A model generated the notes under the pieces. That model searched no databases. It had not been told where the DNA came from and saw only the letters and a program-made list of their open reading frames with translations. Both the position numbers and the translations under genes were made by a program. 54,677 bases of DNA from JAPSGM01 sp963777045 (GTDB lineage Bacteria > Chloroflexota > Limnocylindria > QHBO01), in assembly GCA_963777045.1 (NCBI GenBank), contig CAVZPD010000002.1, forward strand, positions 1 through 54,677. The letters are read 5' to 3'. Shown here in pieces: positions 50,441 through 54,677 of this stretch. Every line of letters begins with the position of its first letter. The stretch's first letter is position 1.

Positions 50441-50671
50441 ATGCCGCTCGCTCGCACCAACCTGACGCTGCCCGAGGATCTCCTCGCCGAGGTCGACGCC
50501 CTGGCGGGACCGCGCGGTCGGAGTCGATACGTTGCCGAGGCAGTCGCCCGCCGTGTCCAGCGCGACAAGCTGGGAGCGGCCATCCAGGCGAGCGCCGGAG
50601 TCGCCGGCCCGCGGTCACGCGAGGAGATATCGGCCTTGATCGAGGGCCTCCGCTCCGAGGAGACGGACTGA
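50441..50671 (+). CDS. Ribbon-helix-helix antitoxin (VapB-type)
   Basis: The 76-residue protein starts PLARTNLTLPEDLLAEVDAL, a ribbon-helix-helix DNA-binding module (strand RTNLTLP, helix EDLLAEVDAL, then RSRYVAEAVARRV). The C-terminal tail SREEISALIEGLRSEE should wrap the toxin. The frame also opens from an ATG at 50408, next to a -10-like GATACCGT; the conserved part begins at 50441, so the longer form is less likely. The PIN toxin starts four bases after the stop, the classic layout in which antitoxin and complex repress their own promoter. Confidence 0.8.
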   Translation: MPLARTNLTLPEDLLAEVDALAGPRGRSRYVAEAVARRVQRDKLGAAIQASAGVAGPRSREEISALIEGLRSEETD

Positions 50672-50675
50672 GCGC

Positions 50676-51056
50676 GTGCGCTACCTGCTCGACTCGACGC
50701 TCCTGATCGACCACGCCAACGGCGACGCCCCCGCCTCCGACCTGCTGCGGCGCCTGTACGAGGACGGCCACGACCTCTACACCTGCGATGTCGTCGCCTG
50801 CGAGGTCCTCTCCCGTGGGACCGATACCGAGCGCCGCCACCTCCAGACCCTGCTCGACGCCCTCGACTACGTTGCGACGTCCCCGGCTGCCGCCCGCTGG
50901 GCGGGGGAGTCACGATGCCAACGGCAGCTCGCCGGTGGTCGCCGAGCCCTGGCCGACGCCCTCATCGCCGGCGTCGCCGAGGAGATCGGCGCGACCATCG
51001 TGACCCGCGACAGCCCCGACTTCGAGCGGCAGGGAATCGCGGTGCTGACCTACTGA
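50676..51056 (+). CDS. vapC: PIN-domain ribonuclease toxin (VapC-type)
   Basis: The 126-residue PIN protein has the acidic metal site: LLDSTLLIDHANGD (first Asp at residue 6), CDVVACEVLSRG (Glu), LADALIAGVAEEIGA (Asp) and VTRDSPDFERQGI (last Asp). VapC toxins cut tRNA or rRNA when freed from VapB. GTG start at 50676, four bases after the RHH antitoxin. ATARWAGES-like middle helices are normal. Intact and probably functional. Confidence 0.87.
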   Translation: MRYLLDSTLLIDHANGDAPASDLLRRLYEDGHDLYTCDVVACEVLSRGTDTERRHLQTLLDALDYVATSPAAARWAGESRCQRQLAGGRRALADALIAGVAEEIGATIVTRDSPDFERQGIAVLTY

Positions 51057-51057
51057 A

Positions 51058-51106
51058 CCGCACGTGCCGCACGTGCCGCACGTGCCCCACGACTCACCCC
51101 TGACAG
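51058..51106. repeat. CACGTGCC repeat, copy B
   Basis: CCGCACGTG recurs three times in a row (51058-51083), followed by CCCCACGACTCACC and CCTGACAG, matching the order of copy A at 43742-43809 (CGCACGTGCCGCACGTGCC, TACGAG, CCTGACAG). It fills the gap between vapC and the convergent RIO kinase gene. Confidence 0.55.
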
Positions 51107-51149
51107 CGCGGGTCCCACCCCTCTGACGCTCGCGCGCCAGGCGCCCCGC

Positions 51150-51914
51150 TCACCAGGCCAGGGCCACCAGCTCGGCATAGACCGCCTCAACGTCCACGGG
51201 CAGCCCGTGCCGCCCGAACCACTCGCCCACGTTCCCCAGGTCCCGGTGCAGCAGCTCGTACGCGTCCGAGTTCGTCACGAACTCGACCGCCTGCGGCAGG
51301 TCGATCACCACCAGCCGGCCCTCCCACCACAGGAGGTTGTAGGCCGATAGATCGGCGTGCACCAGCCCCGCGGCCGTCAACGCCCGAAGGTTGTCGACCA
51401 GCTGCTCCCAGGCCGATGCCAGCTCATCGGCCCCCAAACGTGCCTGCGCCAGCTTGGGCGCCGCCTGGGACTCGTCGCCGATGAACGCCATCATCAGCCC
51501 GTGGTCGGTCTGCTCCACCGGGTGGGGCACCGCGACGCCGGCCTCCGCGGCGCGGCGCAGCATGGCCCACTCCTGCATCGGCCAGAGACGGCCGGCCAGC
51601 TCATGGCCGTAGCGGCTGCCGCCCATGACGGCCTTCTTGTCGCGGGACGGCAGGAACCAGCTGGCCTTGTAGACCGCGTCGCCGCGGTAGACCGTCGAGT
51701 TGGAGAAGCCCTCCGCCCGCAGCTGCCCCTTCTCCGGGTAGCGCGGCCGGTAGCGTTTGTGGGCGATCAGCCGGGGACCGCTGGCGAAGCGTCGCTCCAC
51801 CAGAAAGATCTCGGCCTCCTTGCCGGATTTGAGGGTGCCCAGCGAAACGTCCTCGTACGGCTCGCCTTGCGGCCAGGGGAGGACGGCCCCGGCGGGCGAT
51901 GTCGTGGAATGCAC
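51150..51914 (-). CDS. RIO-type protein kinase
   Basis: The 254-residue protein follows the bacterial RIO1-like kinase fold: nucleotide loop LKSGKEAEIFLVER (about residue 29), lysine in LIAHKRYRPRYPEK, catalytic loop GLVHADLSAYNLLWWEGRLV (Asp and Asn), metal Asp in VVIDLPQAVEF, and the RIO-specific YELLHRDLGNVGEWFGRHG. RIO1 and RIO2 act in ribosome maturation in eukaryotes and archaea; bacterial roles are mostly unknown. The start is a GTG at 51914, with AGGAG nine bases before it inside a hairpin (see 51916-51974). A 13-codon upstream ORF lies in its leader. Regulation by attenuation is likely (inference). Confidence 0.83.
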   Translation of the reverse strand: MHSTTSPAGAVLPWPQGEPYEDVSLGTLKSGKEAEIFLVERRFASGPRLIAHKRYRPRYPEKGQLRAEGFSNSTVYRGDAVYKASWFLPSRDKKAVMGGSRYGHELAGRLWPMQEWAMLRRAAEAGVAVPHPVEQTDHGLMMAFIGDESQAAPKLAQARLGADELASAWEQLVDNLRALTAAGLVHADLSAYNLLWWEGRLVVIDLPQAVEFVTNSDAYELLHRDLGNVGEWFGRHGLPVDVEAVYAELVALAW

Positions 51915-51915
51915 G

Positions 51916-51974
51916 AAAAAGCGCTCCTGAGCGGGGGTGGTCGGGTGGTTCAGTCCCGGCCGGGTCAGGAGCGC
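51916..51974 (-). promoter_or_regulatory. Attenuator-like hairpin over the RIO kinase ribosome-binding site
   Basis: On the minus strand GCGCTCCTGA (51974-51965) pairs perfectly with TCAGGAGCGC (51930-51921), followed at once by TTTTT (51920-51916). The 3' arm holds AGGAG, the ribosome-binding site of the GTG at 51914. The stem can thus act as an intrinsic terminator and as a translation block. A short competing hairpin, CCGA-GAGCTGA-TCGG, overlaps the 5' arm and could free it. Confidence 0.65.
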
Positions 51975-52005
51975 CGATCAGCTCTCGGTGTGAGAGGTCT
52001 GGCGG

Positions 52006-52047
52006 TTACTCCGCGCGGCCGGGAGGATCGACAATGCTGATCTGCAT
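52006..52047 (-). CDS. Possible leader peptide MQISIVDPPGRAE
   Basis: The 13-codon ORF starts at 52047 with GAGGAGG about 10 bases upstream, and stops (TAA) at 52006, 32 bases before the 5' arm of the attenuator-like hairpin. It is too short for function as a protein but well placed as a leader peptide or ribosome-stalling device for the RIO kinase gene. Function is inference. Confidence 0.5.
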   Translation of the reverse strand: MQISIVDPPGRAE

Positions 52048-52093
52048 CGCTTCGTTCCTCCTCGAGCGTCGTGGGGGTGGATTCCGGCTCCAA

Positions 52094-52507
52094 CTATGCC
52101 TGACCGATGCAGCGGCGACAAGAGGGAACAGCCACGTGAACGGCCGCTACAGCCACCAGACCTGGTCGAGGAGCGCGTCGTCCGGGCCGGTTCTCGTCGA
52201 GCAACGCGTCGAGCGCACGCACCAGGCGGCCGATAGCGCGCGTCGTTCGTGGAAACCGCCGCGCAGAGGTGAAGATGATCCCGTAGTGGCGGCGCCCACC
52301 GACGATGGCGGCGCGGTGCAGCTCGACGAAATCTGCCACGTTCTCTGTCACCAATGCCCGGCGCTCGGCAGTGGCATGCGCGAGGAGGGCAGCATCGGTC
52401 AGGCCATGGAGGTTCGAGTCTGCACGAGCGGCGATGACGTCGTGAAGCCGGCGGCGCAGCTGGGCCGCGACCCGGGGCGAGAAGTGCTCGTCGAGTAGCA
52501 GCCTCAT
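52094..52507 (-). CDS. DUF5615 PIN-like toxin
   Basis: The 137-residue protein begins MRLLLDEHFSPRVAAQLRRR, the mark of the DUF5615 PIN-like family (first acidic pair D-E). ADSNLHGLTDAALLAHATAE and RRALVTENVADFVELHRAAI hold the other acidic residues. These proteins are paired with DUF433 antitoxins. The start overlaps the upstream DUF433 gene by four bases (ATGA). The C-terminal 30 residues past RALDALLDENRPG are extra and poorly ordered; length is a little above the usual 115-125 aa. Confidence 0.82.
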   Translation of the reverse strand: MRLLLDEHFSPRVAAQLRRRLHDVIAARADSNLHGLTDAALLAHATAERRALVTENVADFVELHRAAIVGGRRHYGIIFTSARRFPRTTRAIGRLVRALDALLDENRPGRRAPRPGLVAVAAVHVAVPSCRRCIGQA

Positions 52508-52923
52508 CCCAGCGCGTCGCGCTCGCGGCGTGCAGCCTCCTCCTCGCGGGCGGCGGCGTCTGCCTGGCGTGTCAGCAGGTCGTCGACCTCGGCGGGGAAG
52601 GCGGCGTAGTAGCGGACGGCCGCGCGGACCTGGGTCGGTGGCAGGTCCAGGTATCGGCCCGCGGACACCACCGAGCCGTCGGAAGCCTTCACGGAGCCGA
52701 TGACCTCCCAGACATCCAGCCCGGTGCCCACCACCACGGCGCGACGACCTGCGGGTCCGTCCGCGAAGCCGATGCCCGGGTGGTCGTCCATCCGGAGGCC
52801 CTCCTCGAGATAGCGCTCCGCCAGGGCGGTGCGCGTCTCCCGAATCTGGTGCGCGCGGGCCTCGAGCCGCTCGAGCGTCGGCTCGGGGAGGCGGAAAGTA
52901 AGGTGCTGGCGACGTGCTCCCAT
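52504..52923 (-). CDS. DUF433 antitoxin with ribbon-helix-helix head
   Basis: The 139-residue protein has an N-terminal ribbon-helix-helix (RQHLTFRLPEPTLERLEARA, IRETRTALAERYLEEGLR) and a DUF433-type winged helix in the second half: VVGTGLDVWEVIGSVKASDG, VVSAGRYLDLPPTQVRAAVR, YYAAFPAEVDDLL. DUF433 proteins neutralise DUF5615 PIN toxins and repress the operon. TACGAT lies seven bases before the ATG at 52923, close to the leaderless pattern. Confidence 0.8.
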   Translation of the reverse strand: MGARRQHLTFRLPEPTLERLEARAHQIRETRTALAERYLEEGLRMDDHPGIGFADGPAGRRAVVVGTGLDVWEVIGSVKASDGSVVSAGRYLDLPPTQVRAAVRYYAAFPAEVDDLLTRQADAAAREEEAARRERDALG

Positions 52924-53094
52924 GTGCCACATCGTACCACGGACGGGACTGCGGGAACTTTCCGACGAGAACTGCGTCATGTGCGAGTGCACTTCGATGC
53001 GCCGCGCGGGCCCTGTAGCGTCCGGCGCGTTCTTCTGCTCTAATCCAGCGCGCGTCCAACGGGTCGCGCAAAGGAAGGGGAAGGGGAAACGACG

Positions 53095-53977
53095 ATGTGC
53101 CAGGGCATCTCTCACGCTCATCGCCGGCCTCGTGCTGGCCGCTTGCAGCTCCACGGCGGGACCCAGCGCGGCCGACCCGACGCCGACATCCACGCCGGTC
53201 GAGACGCCGCCACCATCGGTCCAGGCGCCCAGTCCATCGGCCAGTCCATCGGTCCAACCGTCGTTCGAACCAAGTGACCCGTCCGAATGGGGGTTCCTGG
53301 CCGACTACGCGCGCTACGGCTCGCGCGCGAAGGTGCTCAGCGACGGGCTCCGAGCGCGACTCTGGCCCGGTCTCAAGGCCGACGTCATCGTGACGCTGCC
53401 CTCGGGAACCGAGCTGATCGTCTGGGCAGGCCCCGTATCGACCGATGGGCGGGAGTGGTACAACGTCGGCTTCCACGGCATCGAGACCGATGCGACCCCG
53501 GGCGGCGCCGGCACCGGCTGGGTCGCGGGCGACTTCATCGAGATCGGTGAGGCGGACTGCCCCGGCACGCTCGACGCGGGCGTGCTGGCGCGTATGACCG
53601 ACTGGGCGCTCGACGCCTGCGTCGACGAGGTCCCGCCACTCGAGGGTCAGATCGACACGTGCTTCGAGGGACCGCTGACTCCCTTCACCTACGCACCGGG
53701 CTGGATCTACTTCAGCTGCACCTACCTGGACGAGCTCGCGATCCACTTCATGCCGGACTACGCCGGCCCGGAGGTCGAGCGCGGGGACCTTGTGCGGGTC
53801 ACGGGGCATCTGGGATTCGACACGGGGCAGTACGGCGAGTGCACCGTCGACGTGCTGGAGCCGGCCATGGAGAACCAGCTCGCCGCGGAGGCGCAGTCCT
53901 GGGCGGACAGTTGCCAGCACCGCTTCGTCGTCGAGGAGCTGACGGTGACCGGCCACGAGGACCTGCCGGCGCGCTGA
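53095..53977 (+). pseudogene. SH3-like-domain lipoprotein; frame break at the signal peptide
   Basis: A very strong ribosome-binding site (GGAAGGGGAAGGGG) points to the ATG at 53095, but its frame runs off into a non-coding frame. The frame ending at 53977 has no start codon near it, yet begins with a perfect lipoprotein signal, ASLTLIAGLVLAACSS. Removing one G from the GGG at about 53103-53105 joins them: MCQASLTLIAG... The mature part has a Thr/Pro/Ser linker, an SH3-like domain (SDGLRARLWPGLKADVIVTL, GTELIVWAGPVSTDGREWYN, TGWVAGDFIEIGEADCPG) and a Cys-rich C-terminal domain (CTYLDELAIHF, VTGHLGFDTGQYGECTVDVL). Same plan as the lipoprotein at 20114-20917. Either a sequencing error or a recent lesion; the rest shows no decay. 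About 293 aa. Confidence 0.75.
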
Positions 53978-54026
53978 GGTCCGCCGATCCTGGGCCTCCG
54001 CGTATTGTCGACGGTGACGTTCGCCC

Positions 54027-54149
54027 TATGCAGATGAGGGCCGCACGAAATCGGTTCGAGGGGTCTCTGGGCGCCCCGGTGCGGGCTGAGAGCCGCATTG
54101 GGCGGTGGCACGCACCGAATCGGACGTTCGTGCGGCTGTCAGCTGCAGG
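54027..54149. repeat. Dispersed hairpin repeat, copy 2
   Basis: Left arm TATGCAGATGAGGGCCGCACGA (54027-54048; CATGCAGG- in copy 1) and right arm CGTGCGGCTGTCAGCTGCAGG (54129-54149) match both arms of the copy at 23838-23909, but the interior is longer (80 instead of 28 bases). The gap 53978-54360 holds no credible gene. Confidence 0.6.
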
Positions 54150-54301
54150 CGGCGATAAGCCGGCGGGGCCGGCCAGACCGATGCCAGCACCGCGTCTTCG
54201 TTGACGAGTCGCGTGGTGAGCCCTGACGCATCGCGTCGCCGCCAGGAGCCCGCGACACGCTAGCTGTCATGCCCACGGTCGAGAGTGGTGCTCCGGGCTT
54301 C

Positions 54302-54327
54302 GGCGGGACGACCGGGGGGACCCCGCC
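54302..54327 (-). terminator. Possible terminator hairpin after the last gene
   Basis: GGCGGG (54302-54307) and CCCGCC (54322-54327) with a G/C-rich loop lie about 34 bp past the stop of the minus-strand gene at 54361. There is no T-run. Confidence 0.3.
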
Positions 54328-54360
54328 GGAGCCGGCCACACCAGCATCCCGCGACGGGCC

Positions 54361-54600
54361 CTACTTCTGCCGCCGGGCCTCGGGAATAGCCTCGCGCACG
54401 GCGTCCAGGGTGGGGAAGGGGCCGTGGACGACCGGCTGCCCCAGCTCATCGGTCCTGGCGGAGTCGACCAGCAACCAGCCGACGCCCGACTGGCGCACCG
54501 CGAACCGATCGTCGGCCGATCGGTAGCGGCCGCCCTCCACCCGTTGCAGCCGGTTCGGGTCGTCCTTCTTGCGGGCCTTGTCTGTCGCGCGCTTCGGCAT
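54361..54600 (-). CDS. Small basic conserved hypothetical protein
   Basis: The 79-residue protein starts with a Lys/Arg-rich tail (MPKRATDKARKKDDPNRLQR), then VEGGRYRSADDRFAVRQSGV, GWLLVDSARTDELGQPVVHG and PFPTLDAVREAIPEARRQK. The pattern of G-R-Y..D-R-F.V and P(F/Y)xTLDAVREAI resembles short proteins I have seen in Actinomycetota and Chloroflexota without known function; the basic tail suggests nucleic-acid contact. Start supported by a leaderless -10 element (TATCGT, six bases upstream). Confidence 0.65.
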   Translation of the reverse strand: MPKRATDKARKKDDPNRLQRVEGGRYRSADDRFAVRQSGVGWLLVDSARTDELGQPVVHGPFPTLDAVREAIPEARRQK

Positions 54601-54612
54601 CGGCTCACGATA
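54598..54612 (-). promoter_or_regulatory. Leaderless -10 element TATCGT, six bases before ATG
   Basis: On the minus strand TATCGT (54612-54607), six bases, then ATG at 54600. Same layout as seven plus-strand genes in this window. Confidence 0.55.
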
Positions 54613-54677
54613 GCGCCAGAGCAGCCCGCCGCCCGCGAGGATCAAGCCTGAGCGCTCCTCGTCTCAGCAGGCACGGA

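Overview
High-GC bacterial chromosome segment. The gene content (a DarA/YaaQ-like cyclic-di-AMP receptor, DUF3090, LytR-CpsA-Psr protein, an LPxTG-like wall protein, many lipoproteins with Ser/Pro/Thr linkers, repeated leaderless -10 promoters) suggests a monoderm-type, probably soil or freshwater, Chloroflexota lineage or a relative of Actinomycetota. This is inference from gene families, not a phylogeny. No rRNA, complete tRNA, phage operon or CRISPR array was found.

Layout. 1-720: IS481-type transposase cut by the window edge, its terminal repeat, and the 3' half of a tRNA-Val(GAC) that looks like an attachment-site remnant. 0.9-6.6 kb: small lipoprotein, cyclic-di-AMP receptor, tiny membrane proteins and a three-gene iron/thiamine/phosphonate-type ABC importer. 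6.8-16.4 kb: ribokinase, class V aminotransferase, HAD phosphatase, three-domain LigD, an XRE-TPR regulator, DUF3090, a CDKN3-like phosphatase and a wall-anchored protein. 16.5-24 kb: a frameshifted TM0106-type nuclease-helicase, lipoprotein, MsrB, patatin and a methyltransferase.

24.0-35.1 kb is the most notable region: a divergent cluster. The minus arm carries carbamate kinase, two different carbamoyltransferases and two fold-type-II PLP enzymes, mostly with 4-base overlaps. The plus arm carries a fused [2Fe-2S]/molybdopterin xanthine dehydrogenase-like hydroxylase, an SsnA-type amidohydrolase and a PreA/YgfK-like flavin/4Fe-4S reductase. Together they look like a compact version of the anaerobic purine/ureide degradation clusters (xdhD-ssnA-ygfK-ygeW-ygeX-yqeA) that end in carbamoyl phosphate, ATP, ammonia and an amino acid skeleton. 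No hydantoinase, YgeY peptidase or FAD subunit is present, and there are two enzymes where known clusters have one.

35-54.7 kb: secreted GH25-like protein, three cyclase-domain proteins (two with an N-terminal Cys4 module), an MFS protein fused to a cyclic-nucleotide-binding domain, an iron-handling group (VIT1/CCC1 transporter, 2Fe-2S ferredoxin, VioB-like ferritin-fold protein), an LCP protein, two toxin-antitoxin pairs and a RIO-type kinase whose 5' leader carries a 13-codon ORF and a hairpin that both resembles a terminator and masks the ribosome-binding site.

Non-coding structure includes six 17-bp GTTGC-N7-GCAAC palindromes at strictly alternating 62/51-bp spacing (37816-38120), two families of dispersed hairpin repeats, and at least eight genes whose ATG lies exactly six bases after a TANNNT -10 hexamer. 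Three genes (nuclease-helicase, first cyclase, last lipoprotein) need a one-base frame correction. These are either assembly errors or real lesions.
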